DNA of 58,077 nucleotides from Rubrivivax sp. (GCA_018780805.1 JADMJD010000215.1:1-58077); one strand, 5' to 3'; shown: positions 35,976-44,385, counted from the stretch's first letter. Translations and numbers: made by a program. The notes: generated by a model not told the origin, from the sequence alone.

Positions 35976-36464
35976 ATGAGCACCACAGCCGACGAACTTG
36001 CTGCCCGCCTGATCCGGAACTTCAGTGCGGTCGAGCTGACCCACTTCGTGCGAGGCAGCCTGTACGAAAGCCGCGGCGCCCGCCTGTCACCGGGCACTGC
36101 CGCCAGGAAGCTGGCCGCGGGCGTGGACACCTTGCCGCCCGGCAAACGCAGCTGCCCCTACCACTTCCACCACGCCGAAGAAGAGATCTTCATCGTGCTG
36201 GAAGGCCAGGGCACGTTGCGCGTGGCCGGGCAGATGTTGCCCATCACGGCGGGCGATGTGGTCTTCGTCCCACCCGGCCCCGAGTACCCGCACCACATCC
36301 TGAACACCTCGGACGCGCCGCTGAAGTACCTCTCGATCGGCACCAACGAACCGATGGAGATCTGCGAGTACCCCGATTCAGGCAAGTACCTGGTGGGTGC
36401 GCCGAATTTCCACACGATCGGCCGCCAGGGGGCCGAACTCGACTACTGGGACGGCGAAGGCTGA
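35976..36464 (+). CDS. Cupin-domain protein
   Basis: A 162-residue single-domain cupin. Motif 1 is YHFHHAEEEIFIVLEGQG (about 56-73, two His and a Glu for metal binding), motif 2 is PPGPEYPHHILN (about 94-105). Short cupins of this type are often sugar-binding or dioxygenase-like proteins; the function is open. GGAGGAGG stands 8 bases before the ATG. It is separated from the preceding operon by 228 bases in which I see no gene, so it probably has its own promoter. Confidence 0.83.
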   Translation: MSTTADELAARLIRNFSAVELTHFVRGSLYESRGARLSPGTAARKLAAGVDTLPPGKRSCPYHFHHAEEEIFIVLEGQGTLRVAGQMLPITAGDVVFVPPGPEYPHHILNTSDAPLKYLSIGTNEPMEICEYPDSGKYLVGAPNFHTIGRQGAELDYWDGEG

Positions 36465-36492
36465 GCCCGGCCGATCACCGAGGGCCGGCCGA

Positions 36493-36888
36493 TCAGCCCG
36501 GGAACCGCTCCACATGCGTCTCGCCCCGGCGCCCCAAGTAGCTGACATGCCGCCCCGCGATCCAGACCGAGTAGCCGGTGCAGCCGGCCTGCTGCGACAG
36601 CCGCATGAACGCCGGGTACAGCACATGGCCTTGCTGGGCGCCCTGGATGGCTGCGCGCAAGGCATCGCCATCAAAGGCCTCTGCAATGGCTTGTGCTGGC
36701 CGCTCGAAGCTGATGTCGAGGGTGTCGTCACCCGGCAGGTGGCAGGTGGTTCGCCCCGACCGGTAGTCAACGTGGTAGGACTCGACCCCGACGGCCATCA
36801 GCTGTGCGATCACCTGGCCGAAATGGATGCTGCCGCGGCGCGAGGCCTCGAAGCAAGCTTGGATGACGGTGCGGGTGTTCTCGTCCAT
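36493..36888 (-). CDS. DUF1398 family protein (YbcV-like)
   Basis: A 131-residue protein closely matching the DUF1398 pattern: GVESYHVDYRSGRTTCHLP in the first half and GCTGYSVWIAGRHVSYLGRR near the end, finishing GETHVERFPG. The family has no established function; relatives occur in prophages and chromosomes. It lies 38 bases after the MarR gene on the same strand with AGGAG before its ATG, so it is probably repressed by that regulator. Confidence 0.82.
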   Translation of the reverse strand: MDENTRTVIQACFEASRRGSIHFGQVIAQLMAVGVESYHVDYRSGRTTCHLPGDDTLDISFERPAQAIAEAFDGDALRAAIQGAQQGHVLYPAFMRLSQQAGCTGYSVWIAGRHVSYLGRRGETHVERFPG

Positions 36889-36926
36889 GGCGGTGGGCTC
36901 CTGTAGGTCTCTGCCAGCCTGCTCGC

Positions 36927-37397
36927 TCAGGCGGTGGGCGGGGTCTTGAACTGGTGTTGCTGCACCAGGGCCTGCAAGGTGCGCATCAGGTCCTGGCGCG
37001 CCTGGACACCCAGGTGGCCGAAGAAGTGCGCATCGTTGGCGTCGGCGACGGCTGCCAACCGGGGCACCAGGGCCCGGCCTGAACGTGTGAGCGCCAGGCT
37101 CTGGTCGCGTGTGTTGCCGGGGGCAAACCGCCGCTCTGCCAAGCCTTTGTCTTCCAGCCGCGACACCAGCTTGGACGCCGCCCCCTTGGTCATGCCCAGC
37201 GCCGCGATCAGCTGGGCGTGGCTGGTTTCGGGTGCGTCCCACAGCGTGCGCAGCGCCACCCACTCGGTGACGGTGACACCCTGGGCCTCCAGTTGCTGCT
37301 GGAAGCGTGCCGACACATGGTTGGACACACAGCGCAACCAGAAACCCAGGTGGGCCTCCAGGGGGGAAGGGGGTGCAGTGTGGGATGCCTTTTTCAC
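36927..37397 (-). CDS. MarR-family transcriptional regulator
   Basis: A 156-residue winged-helix repressor. The DNA-binding part includes TVTEWVALRTLWDAPETSHA, QLIAALGMTKGAASKLVSRLE (recognition helix) and the wing GLAERRFAPGNTRDQSLALT. GTG at 37397 is chosen as start because AAGGAAA precedes it and the conserved N-terminal helix follows. An in-frame ATG at 37451 would fall within the -35 box of its own promoter and is rejected. Two operator-like palindromes upstream indicate self-repression. Confidence 0.88.
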   Translation of the reverse strand: MKKASHTAPPSPLEAHLGFWLRCVSNHVSARFQQQLEAQGVTVTEWVALRTLWDAPETSHAQLIAALGMTKGAASKLVSRLEDKGLAERRFAPGNTRDQSLALTRSGRALVPRLAAVADANDAHFFGHLGVQARQDLMRTLQALVQQHQFKTPPTA

Positions 37398-37400
37398 AAG

Positions 37401-37451
37401 GTTTCCTTGGAAACTAAGTGGCAGTTTAGTTTCCTGGGAAACCAAAGTCAA
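37401..37451 (-). promoter_or_regulatory. MarR promoter with two operator palindromes
   Basis: On the minus strand TTGACT (37451-37446), 17 bases, then TAAACT (37428-37423) form a near-consensus promoter. GTTTCC-N2-GGAAAC occurs twice: at 37429-37442, exactly filling the -35/-10 spacer, and at 37401-37414, downstream of the start site and over the ribosome-binding region. Centre-to-centre distance is 28 bases. Binding would block both polymerase and initial elongation. Confidence 0.8.
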
Positions 37452-37511
37452 TGCGCGCGGCGGACGCCTGACCTGTGCGCCTGACCTGCGCGCCCGACCT
37501 GGACGTCTGGT

Positions 37512-38381
37512 CTAGACGCCGGCCTCGGCCAGAAATCCGAGCGCGATGGCGTTGAATTGCGCGGGCTGTTCGCGTGTCACACCATGCCCGGCGCCGGCCA
37601 CCCGCGCCACGCGGGCCTGCGGCATGGCCTTCACCACGTTGTTGAAGGTGTGGGCGTGGATCGCCGGGGTGTCCTGCCCCGACAGCAGCAGCACCGGCAT
37701 CTGCAGCGCCGCCAGCTGCGCCGGTGGCAGCAGCGGGAACTCGTCGCTCGACAAGGCCAGCATGCGCATCGCGCGCAGGTTCTGCAGCCGCCGCTCATAG
37801 GCCGGGCCGTGGTTGACGCTGGACGCAGCCCCGTTGATGCCACCCGTCATCAGCGCTGCGGCGGTGATGTCGTCGCCCGCCCGGAACGCGGCGTTGGCCG
37901 GTTCGATCACGGCCTGTCGAAAACGCGCGCGCTCGTGGCGGCCGGCCTCGCTGAAGTCGGCATACCCCAGCATCGGCGGCTCCACGGCCACGATGGCGGC
38001 CACCTGCGCCGGGTGCGCCACCGCCAGGGCCAGTGCAGTGAAGGCGCCGTAGGAGCTGCCCACCAGCACGGCACGCGCGATGCCCATGGCCTGCAGGAAG
38101 AGGTGCAGGTCCTCCGCTTCCAACAGTGCCGAATGGTCGGGCGACGGCATCGGGTTCTGGTTGGGGTGGCTGTAGCGGCGGCTGTAGCTGGTGCAGCGGT
38201 GCTGCGCTACAAAGGCCTCCCACTGCGCGGCCCAGCTGCGCCAATCGCCCATCGCGCCGTGGATGAACACCAGCGGGGTGCCGGCACCGGCCGTGACGTG
38301 GTGCAGTTCAACACCGTTCGGCAGCTCTACACGCGCCGGCGTGTGGGCTTCCAGCGGCGGGATGGTGCAGGCGGTGGTCAC
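37512..38381 (-). CDS. Alpha/beta hydrolase
   Basis: A 289-residue serine hydrolase: FIHGAMGDWRSW (oxyanion region), GSSYGAFTAL with nucleophile Ser (about 120), acid Asp in SGQDTPAIHAH and base His in GAGHGVTRE. The GTG at 38381 overlaps the stop of the TctC-type gene upstream (GTGA), so translation is coupled and both are under the divergent LysR regulator. An esterase or C-C hydrolase of a small acid is plausible. Confidence 0.85.
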   Translation of the reverse strand: MTTACTIPPLEAHTPARVELPNGVELHHVTAGAGTPLVFIHGAMGDWRSWAAQWEAFVAQHRCTSYSRRYSHPNQNPMPSPDHSALLEAEDLHLFLQAMGIARAVLVGSSYGAFTALALAVAHPAQVAAIVAVEPPMLGYADFSEAGRHERARFRQAVIEPANAAFRAGDDITAAALMTGGINGAASSVNHGPAYERRLQNLRAMRMLALSSDEFPLLPPAQLAALQMPVLLLSGQDTPAIHAHTFNNVVKAMPQARVARVAGAGHGVTREQPAQFNAIALGFLAEAGV

Positions 38382-39376
38382 TCGGGCTTGATCCCGGCGG
38401 CCTTCACGAGCCGTGCCATGCGCGCCTGCTCGTCGCGCAGGAAGGGGGCCACCGCTTCTGCGCCGCTCAGGCGCTCCGGGGCCAGCATGCCCAGCTCGTC
38501 GAGCTTGCTGCGCAGCGCCGGCTGCAGCCTGGCCTTGGCCCAGGCGGCCTGCAGCGTGTCGAGCACTGGCTTGGGTGTGCCCGCGGGGGCAAACGTGATG
38601 ATCCAGCCCAGGTACTCGAAGTCCTTCATCCCGGCCTCGACCATGGTCGGCACGTCCGGCAGGGCCGACAGGCGCTCGCGCGAGGTGACCGCGAGCACGC
38701 GCAGCCGGCCCGACTTGGCATGCGGCATCGCCACGTTGGGTGCAGTGAACATCAGCTGGATCTGGCCGCCCAGCAGGTCGTTGATGGCGGGGCCGTCGCC
38801 CTTGTAGGGCACATGCGTCATCTGCACACCCGCCGTCTGGCTGTAGAGCTCCGCAGCCAGGTGCCCGGACGAACCGTTGCCGCCGGAGCCGAAGTTGATG
38901 GCGCCGGGCTTGCTGCGTGCGTAAGCGGCCAGCTCCTGCAGGTTGCGCACCGGCAAGGCGGCGTTGACCGCCAGCACAAACGCGCCGGCGCCCAGCACGG
39001 CAATGGGGGCCAGGTCGCGTGCCGGGTCGTAACCCAGCCGGGCGATGACGTGCGGCGCGTTCACGGTCGCGGCCGGGCCGCTGACGAGCAGCGTGTAGCC
39101 ATCGGGTGCCGCCTTGGCGACGGCATCGGCGGCGAAGGTGCCGCTGGCCCCGGGTTTGTTCTCCACCACCAGCGGCTGGCCCAGCGCCGGTTGCATGGCC
39201 TCGGCCATCAGCCGGGCCAGGAAGTCCGACGGGCCGCCCGGCGCCGCGCCAACCATCAGCTTGATGGGCCGTGCCGGGTAGGCCTGGGCCTGGGCCGTGC
39301 CAGCCAGCGTGCTGGCGGCAGCGGCCAGCAACGCCAGGCAAGCCGCACGCCGGGTGCACGTGGGGGATGCTGTCAT
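38378..39376 (-). CDS. Tripartite tricarboxylate transporter binding protein (Bug/TctC family)
   Basis: A 332-residue periplasmic binding protein. The signal peptide spans about 1-30 (ending AQA). Family hallmarks: YPARPIKLMVGAAPGGPSDFLAR, VENKPGASGTFAADAVAKAAPDGYTLL and VPYKGDGPAINDLLGGQIQLMF. Such proteins are greatly expanded in Burkholderiales and mostly lack linked membrane subunits, as here. It binds a small carboxylate. It is divergent from the LysR gene at 39476. Confidence 0.95.
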   Translation of the reverse strand: MTASPTCTRRAACLALLAAAASTLAGTAQAQAYPARPIKLMVGAAPGGPSDFLARLMAEAMQPALGQPLVVENKPGASGTFAADAVAKAAPDGYTLLVSGPAATVNAPHVIARLGYDPARDLAPIAVLGAGAFVLAVNAALPVRNLQELAAYARSKPGAINFGSGGNGSSGHLAAELYSQTAGVQMTHVPYKGDGPAINDLLGGQIQLMFTAPNVAMPHAKSGRLRVLAVTSRERLSALPDVPTMVEAGMKDFEYLGWIITFAPAGTPKPVLDTLQAAWAKARLQPALRSKLDELGMLAPERLSGAEAVAPFLRDEQARMARLVKAAGIKPE

Positions 39377-39457
39377 GGTCTTGTCTCCGTCTGGTTGGTG
39401 TGGCGCCGGATTCTGGGTCGCCAAGGTGCAAGCAACCAATCAAAATGGGGTGATGGA

Positions 39458-39474
39458 TATCAAGGAACCTGATA
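39458..39474 (+). promoter_or_regulatory. LysR-type operator palindrome
   Basis: TATCA-AGGAACC-TGATA is a perfect 17-base interrupted palindrome ending one base before the LysR ATG at 39476, in the 99-base region shared with the TctC-type gene. It covers the LysR ribosome-binding site (AAGGA), consistent with self-repression and control of the divergent gene. Confidence 0.6.
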
Positions 39475-39475
39475 C

Positions 39476-40417
39476 ATGAGGGCCACCGCCTCGGTGCTGA
39501 TCAACCGTGTGATGGCACGTGCCCGCCTGCGCCACCTGCAGGTGCTGGTCTCCGTCTCCGAACTGGGCAGCTTCAAGCGTGCGGCCGAAGCCGTCGGGCT
39601 CACGCAACCGGCGGTGACGCACATCGTGGCCGACCTCGAGCAGCTGTTGGGCGCCGAACTCTTCCGCCGCCACGCGCGTGGCGTGACGCCCACCGATGCC
39701 GCGCTGGAGCTGCTTCCGGCCGTGCGCCGCACGCTGGGCACGCTGGCCGAGGGCATCGAGGCGCTGGCCGCGCGGCTGGCCGACGCCGAGGGTGTGGTGC
39801 GGCTGGCGGCCACGGCCTCGGCGCTGAGCGGCCTGCTGGACCGCCTGCTGCCCCCGTTCTCCCAGCACGCACCCGGCATCCATGTGCAGGTGCTGCAAGC
39901 CGACGGCGACCATTTCAACGGCCTGGTCGCGCGCGGCGAGGTGGATGCCGTCGCCTGCCGCCGCCCCAGCGTGCCGCCTCAGAACTGGCAGTTCCACCCG
40001 CTGGTGGCGGATGAGCTGGTGGTGGTGGCCCACCCCACGCACCCGCTGGCGCGGCGGCGACGCCTGCGCGTGGCCGAACTGGCCGACGAAGTCTGGCTGG
40101 TGCCACCGGCGGACAGCCTGGCCCGGCGCACGCTGGACGCGCTGGCCGAGGAGTTGGCCTGGCGGCCGCGCCTGGCGCCGGTGGTCACGCGCGCGTTGCC
40201 GCTGACCTGGGCCCTGCTTCAGCGCCAGCGCACGGTGTCGCTGGTGCCGGCCGCGGTGGTGCGGCAGCTCACGGAAGCAGGCCAGCTCGTCGTGCTGCCG
40301 CTGGACCGCCGCTGGCCCATCGACGACCTGGGTCTGCTGTTGCCGGCCGAAGGTGCAGGCGGGGCGGTGCTGCGCCTGCTGGCCTACGCAGGGGACCACC
40401 GCGCGGCGACGGGCTGA
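39476..40417 (+). CDS. LysR-family transcriptional regulator
   Basis: A 313-residue regulator: winged helix at about 15-75 (LRHLQVLVSVSELGSFKRAAEAVGLTQPAVTHIVADLEQLLG) and a C-terminal effector-binding domain. The divergent arrangement with the TctC-type binding protein and hydrolase, plus the palindrome next to its start, marks it as their regulator. The effector is probably the acid bound by the TctC-type protein. Confidence 0.94.
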   Translation: MRATASVLINRVMARARLRHLQVLVSVSELGSFKRAAEAVGLTQPAVTHIVADLEQLLGAELFRRHARGVTPTDAALELLPAVRRTLGTLAEGIEALAARLADAEGVVRLAATASALSGLLDRLLPPFSQHAPGIHVQVLQADGDHFNGLVARGEVDAVACRRPSVPPQNWQFHPLVADELVVVAHPTHPLARRRRLRVAELADEVWLVPPADSLARRTLDALAEELAWRPRLAPVVTRALPLTWALLQRQRTVSLVPAAVVRQLTEAGQLVVLPLDRRWPIDDLGLLLPAEGAGGAVLRLLAYAGDHRAATG

Positions 40418-40498
40418 AGCGGCTGGTGTGAGCAGGTGGGCCACACCCGCCGGCCAGGCACAGAATGCAGCACCTTTGCCACTGTCCAGCCCTACCCC

Positions 40499-42301
40499 AT
40501 GCACACCCGCCTCGCCCGCGCCGATGTCCCGGTTGACACCACCTGGGACCTGAGCGACCTGTTCGCCGACGAGGCCGCCTGGGCCACCGAGTTCGAGTCC
40601 GTCGATGCCGCGCGCGAGGCACTCGCGGCGCACCAGGGCCAACTGGCGCGCGGCGCCGCGCAGCTGCTGGCCGCCCTGGTGGCGCTGGAATCGCTGCAGG
40701 CGCGGCTGGCGCGCGTGGGCACCTTTGCGCACCTGCGCAACGCGCAGGACGGCACGCACCCGCCCTACCAGGCGGCGCTGGCCCGGGTGTCGGCGCTGCA
40801 GGCGCGGGTGGGCGCCAGCGCGGCTTTTGTCGATGCCGAGATCCTGGCCTTTCCTGACGGCCTGCTGCAGCAGTTCATGGCCGCCGAGCCGGCGCTGGCC
40901 GACTTCCAGCGCTGGCTGGACGACCTGCAGGCGCTGCGCCCGCACCGCCTGGGCGCCGAGGCCGAGCAGGTGCTGGCCGCGCTGGGCGATCTGGTCAACG
41001 CACCCTACATGGTCTACAGCCGGTCCAAGGCCAGTGACATGCAGTTCGCGCCGTTCACCGACGCGGCCGGCACCGTCTACGCCAACTCGGTCAACGGCTT
41101 CGAGTCCAACTTCGAGACCCACGCCGACACCTCCGTGCGCCGTGGCGCCTGGGCCTCGTTCAGCGCCGGGCTGAAGGCCTACAACCAGACCTACGCCGCC
41201 ACCTTCGCCACCGAGGTGAACAAAAACGTCGTGCTGGCCCGGCTGCGCCGCCACGCCAGCACCGAGGCCTTGCTGCTGCAGGCGCACAAGATCCCGCACA
41301 GCGTCTACACCCACATTCTGGACATCATCCAGGCCGAGCTGGCGCCGCACATGCAGCGCTACGCGCGCCTGCGCCGCCGCGTGCTGGGGCTGGATCAACT
41401 GCTGTACTGCGACATCAAGGCCCCGCTGGACCCCGAGTTCAACCCGCCCGTGTCCTTTGAGGAAGGCAGTGCGCTGATCCTGGACGCGCTGGCCGTGATG
41501 GGCCCGGACTACGTGGGCTTCGCGCGCCGCGCGCTCACGCAGCGCTGGGTGGACCGGGCCGACAACATCGGCAAGTCCTCCGGCGCGTTCTGCGCATCGC
41601 CGCACGGCGTGCACCCCTACATCCTGATCACCTGGTCGAACACCATGCGCAACGTGTTCACGCTCGCGCACGAGCTGGGCCACGGCGGGCACTTCGGGCT
41701 GGCCATGCAGCACCAGCGCTACAGCAACATGCGGCCGAACATGCCCTTTGTGGAAGCGCCGTCCATCATGAACGAGATGCTGCTGGCGCAGCACATCCTG
41801 GCCCGCAGCCCCGAGCCGCGGCTGCGCCGCTCGGTGATCATGCAGCTGCTGGGCACCTACCACCACAACTTCGTCACCCACCTGCTGGAGGCCGAACTGC
41901 AGCGCCAGGTCTATGCGCTGGCCGAGGCCGGCGGCTCCATCACCGCGGCGGTGCTGAACGAACGCAAGGGCCAGATCCTGGCGCGTTTCTGGGGCGACAC
42001 CGTCACGCTGGACGAGGGCGCGCGCATGACCTGGATGCGCCAGCCGCACTACTACATGGGGCTGTACCCCTACACCTATGCGGTGGGCCTGGTGGCGTCC
42101 ACCGCGATGGCGCTGCGTGTGCAGCAAGAGGGCGCGCCCGCCGTGCAGCGCTGGCTGCAGGTGCTGCAGGCCGGCGGCACGCAGGGGCCGCTGGCGCTGA
42201 TGCAGATGGCCGGTGTCGACCTGGGCTCGCCCCAGCCCATCCACGAGGCCGTGGCCCATGTGGGGCGGCTGATCGATGAGCTGGAGGTCTCGTTCGGCTG
42301 A
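40499..42301 (+). CDS. M3-family oligoendopeptidase (PepF-like)
   Basis: A 600-residue zinc metallopeptidase of the oligoendopeptidase F branch. The active site is HELGHGGHFG (about 390-399) with the third zinc ligand Glu in EAPSIMNEMLL some 28 residues later. The helical N-terminal half (about 30-200) forms the channel wall typical of the family. No signal peptide, so it cleaves short peptides in the cytoplasm. ATG at 40499 gives the usual start in front of TTWDLSDLF. Confidence 0.92.
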   Translation: MHTRLARADVPVDTTWDLSDLFADEAAWATEFESVDAAREALAAHQGQLARGAAQLLAALVALESLQARLARVGTFAHLRNAQDGTHPPYQAALARVSALQARVGASAAFVDAEILAFPDGLLQQFMAAEPALADFQRWLDDLQALRPHRLGAEAEQVLAALGDLVNAPYMVYSRSKASDMQFAPFTDAAGTVYANSVNGFESNFETHADTSVRRGAWASFSAGLKAYNQTYAATFATEVNKNVVLARLRRHASTEALLLQAHKIPHSVYTHILDIIQAELAPHMQRYARLRRRVLGLDQLLYCDIKAPLDPEFNPPVSFEEGSALILDALAVMGPDYVGFARRALTQRWVDRADNIGKSSGAFCASPHGVHPYILITWSNTMRNVFTLAHELGHGGHFGLAMQHQRYSNMRPNMPFVEAPSIMNEMLLAQHILARSPEPRLRRSVIMQLLGTYHHNFVTHLLEAELQRQVYALAEAGGSITAAVLNERKGQILARFWGDTVTLDEGARMTWMRQPHYYMGLYPYTYAVGLVASTAMALRVQQEGAPAVQRWLQVLQAGGTQGPLALMQMAGVDLGSPQPIHEAVAHVGRLIDELEVSFG

Positions 42302-42364
42302 ACCGGCCGCCGCCGGCCTCAGAATGCGGTCCCCACGCCTCACCGGCTTTGCACAGCGCCCGCC

Positions 42365-42613
42365 ATGACCGACGACACGACCGCCCCCGCCATCCCCGAC
42401 CGCCTGTGCACCGATCCGCGCAGCCCGTTCTACGACGCCAAGGTCTTCGAACGCGACATCGGCATCGTCTTCAACGGCAAGGAGCGTTTCGACGTCGCCG
42501 AGTATTGCCTCAGCGAAGGCTGGATCAAGGTGCCGGCCGGCAAGACGGTGGACCGCAAGGGCCAGCCGCTGATGGTCAAGCTCAAGGGCACGGTGTTGGC
42601 GCACTACCGCTGA
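42365..42613 (+). CDS. DUF3297 family protein
   Basis: An 82-residue cytoplasmic protein matching the DUF3297 pattern from RLCTDPRSPFYDAKVFERDIG through FNGKERFDVAEYCLSEGW to the KLKGTV end. No function is established for the family. It lies 63 bases after the M3 peptidase and 31 bases before a phosphatase-like gene, on the same strand. Confidence 0.85.
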   Translation: MTDDTTAPAIPDRLCTDPRSPFYDAKVFERDIGIVFNGKERFDVAEYCLSEGWIKVPAGKTVDRKGQPLMVKLKGTVLAHYR

Positions 42614-42644
42614 TGCTGCTGCGTTCCCCGCGGGTCCATTGCGC

Positions 42645-43184
42645 ATGAACATCCGCCGCCGCCAGGCTGTGCTGGGTCTTGCCATGGCGCCGCTGCCCAC
42701 CTGGCCTCAGGCGCCAGCCTGGCGGCTGGAGGCACCGAATCCGGTACAGATCTCGCCCCGCCTGCTCACCAGCGGTCAGCCCACGCCACAGGCGCTGGCC
42801 GGGCTCGGGCAGCGTGGCTTTCAGGCCGTGCTCTACCTGGCACCCAGCACGGTGGAAGACGCGGTGCCCGAGGAGCCGGCGATCCTGGCGCGCCAGGGCA
42901 TCGCCTTCGTGCACATCCCGATCCCGTTTGGTGCACCCACGCCGGCACATGTGCAAGCCGTGTCGGCCGCGCTCTCGCAGCGTGCCGCACAGCAAGTGCT
43001 GGTGCACTGCCAGATCAACCTGCGGGCCTCGACGATGGTGTTTTTGCACCGCGTGATCACGTTGCGCGAGCCGCCCGCGCCGGCGTGGCAGGCGGTGGCG
43101 CAGGTGTGGACACCCGAGGGCGCGTGGGCCCGTCTGGTGCAGCAACAGCTGAAGGCGCACCACATCGATTTCCAGCCGCTGTAG
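42645..43184 (+). CDS. Exported tyrosine phosphatase-fold protein with atypical loop
   Basis: A 179-residue protein with an RRR-containing signal-like N-terminus (about 1-24; Tat export possible) and the fold of DUF442-like phosphatases (ISPRLLTSGQPTPQALAGL at the start, general-acid region around 90-100). The phosphate loop reads VHCQINLRAS (120-129), i.e. Cys122 then Arg127, a C-x4-R spacing instead of the canonical C-x5-R. The same shortened loop occurs, as I recall, in a family annotated as tyrosine phosphatases. ATG at 42645 is the first start in frame with good context. Confidence 0.7.
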   Translation: MNIRRRQAVLGLAMAPLPTWPQAPAWRLEAPNPVQISPRLLTSGQPTPQALAGLGQRGFQAVLYLAPSTVEDAVPEEPAILARQGIAFVHIPIPFGAPTPAHVQAVSAALSQRAAQQVLVHCQINLRASTMVFLHRVITLREPPAPAWQAVAQVWTPEGAWARLVQQQLKAHHIDFQPL

Positions 43185-43212
43185 TGCACGCGGCGGGCGT
43201 GATACCCGCCGG

Positions 43213-44037
43213 TCAGCTGCCAGCCGGGGCGGTGCTGACCAGGGCTTCGATGGCCGGGTAGGCCCCCGTGCCGTCGGGCCAGGGGGTCAGCACCTCGAAG
43301 CCGTCGGCCGTGACCGCCACCATGTGCTCCCACTGTGCCGAGAGCGAACGGTCGACCGTGACCACCGTCCAGCCGTCGGCCAGTTCGCGCACCTGGCGGC
43401 CACCGGCGTTGAGCATGGGTTCGATCGTGAACACCATGCCTTCCTGCAGGCGCAGGCCCTGGCCGCGCTGGCCGAAGTTCAGCACATGGGGTTCGTCGTG
43501 GTAGACGGTGCCAATGCCGTGGCCGCCGTACTCGCGCACGACATTGAAGCGGGCGTGGTGGGCCACGTTCTGGATCGCGTTGCCCACGTCGCCCAGCGTG
43601 GCGCCGGGCCGCACCTGCAGGATGCCGGCGCGCATGGCCAGGTAGGTGGTGTCCACGAGCCTGCGCGCCAGCGCACTGGGCGCGCCGACGGTGTACATGC
43701 GGCTGGTGTCGCCGAACCAGCCGTCGTGCACCACGGCCACGTCGATGTTGACGATGTCACCGTCCTTCAGCACGGTCTTGGGCGACGGGATGCCGTGGCA
43801 CACCACATGGTTGACCGAGGTGCACAAGGTCTTCTTGAAGCCGCGGTAACCCACGTTGGCCGGCACGCAGCGCAGCTCGTGCACGATGAAGTCGTGGCAG
43901 CGCTGGTCCAGCTCTTCGGTGCTGACGCCGGCCTGCACATGGGGCGCGATCATCTGCAGCACCGCCGCCGCGCGCTGGCCGGCGGCCCGCGCCAGCGCAA
44001 TCTCGCTGGGCGACCGCAGCGTGATGCGCCCGTTCAT
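43213..44037 (-). CDS. map: Type I methionine aminopeptidase
   Basis: A 274-residue enzyme that removes initiator Met from new proteins. All active-site residues are visible: His81 (VCHGIP), Asp99 (VNIDV), Asp110 (FGDTSRMY), His173 (GGHGIG), Glu206 (FTIEPM) and Glu237 (QWEHMV). It is probably a second copy, since the housekeeping map gene normally lies by rpsB. Its ATG overlaps the stop of the ParD-like gene (ATGA), an arrangement that couples their translation. Confidence 0.95.
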   Translation of the reverse strand: MNGRITLRSPSEIALARAAGQRAAAVLQMIAPHVQAGVSTEELDQRCHDFIVHELRCVPANVGYRGFKKTLCTSVNHVVCHGIPSPKTVLKDGDIVNIDVAVVHDGWFGDTSRMYTVGAPSALARRLVDTTYLAMRAGILQVRPGATLGDVGNAIQNVAHHARFNVVREYGGHGIGTVYHDEPHVLNFGQRGQGLRLQEGMVFTIEPMLNAGGRQVRELADGWTVVTVDRSLSAQWEHMVAVTADGFEVLTPWPDGTGAYPAIEALVSTAPAGS

Positions 44038-44306
44038 TGCACCCGCCGCGTGGGCCTGGCGGGCGGGGCGGCGGGCAGGGCCGCCGGGGCGAGCCGGGCG
44101 GCCATGTCTGCCAGATCCAGCCCGCCCTGCAGCTCGGCCTGGATCAGCCGCTGGCAGATCTGCGCGTGGCTCAGCTGCGGGTGCAGCTCGGCCAGCATGC
44201 CGATGCGCATCCAGTGTTCGGCTTGCGCGTTGACGGAACGAGACAGTGCCGCGCTGGCCAGGCGCAGGTTCTCGTGCATTTGGTCGGAGAGTTTGACGAT
44301 GCCCAT
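44034..44306 (-). CDS. ParD-like protein (putative antitoxin-type regulator)
   Basis: A 90-residue protein beginning MGIVKLSDQMHENLRLAS, followed by SRSVNAQAEHWMRIGMLAE, a ribbon-helix-helix-like DNA-binding region as in the ParD_like family, and then an Ala/Pro-rich basic tail. No ParE-type toxin is adjacent; instead the coupled downstream gene is map. An AT-rich repeat region directly upstream is a likely autoregulatory site. Confidence 0.75.
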   Translation of the reverse strand: MGIVKLSDQMHENLRLASAALSRSVNAQAEHWMRIGMLAELHPQLSHAQICQRLIQAELQGGLDLADMAARLAPAALPAAPPARPTRRVQ

Positions 44307-44315
44307 GGCGACACA

Positions 44316-44342
44316 ATATACGAAACATATACGATTTGTATA
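44316..44342 (-). promoter_or_regulatory. AT-rich repeat operator upstream of the ParD-like/map pair
   Basis: Two direct copies of ATATACGA (44316-44323 and 44327-44334, 11-base period) are followed by a GTATA (44338-44342) that forms an inverted repeat with the first TATAC (44317-44321). The block is strikingly AT-rich in this GC-rich DNA and ends 10 bases upstream of the ParD-like ATG. Ribbon-helix-helix proteins typically bind such short repeats. Confidence 0.6.
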
Positions 44343-44385
44343 GCCCCGGATTCGGGCAGGGCCAACGTGTACGCTCGTGCCGCCC

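Noticed and set aside
37398..37451. N-terminal extension of the MarR protein from an ATG at 37451
   Set aside because: That ATG lies in the -35 element and the extra residues are encoded by the operator palindromes.
39440..42700. A 1086-codon minus-strand frame opposite the LysR and M3 peptidase genes
   Set aside because: Both plus-strand genes have intact motifs; the minus frame is long only because stop codons are rare in this composition.
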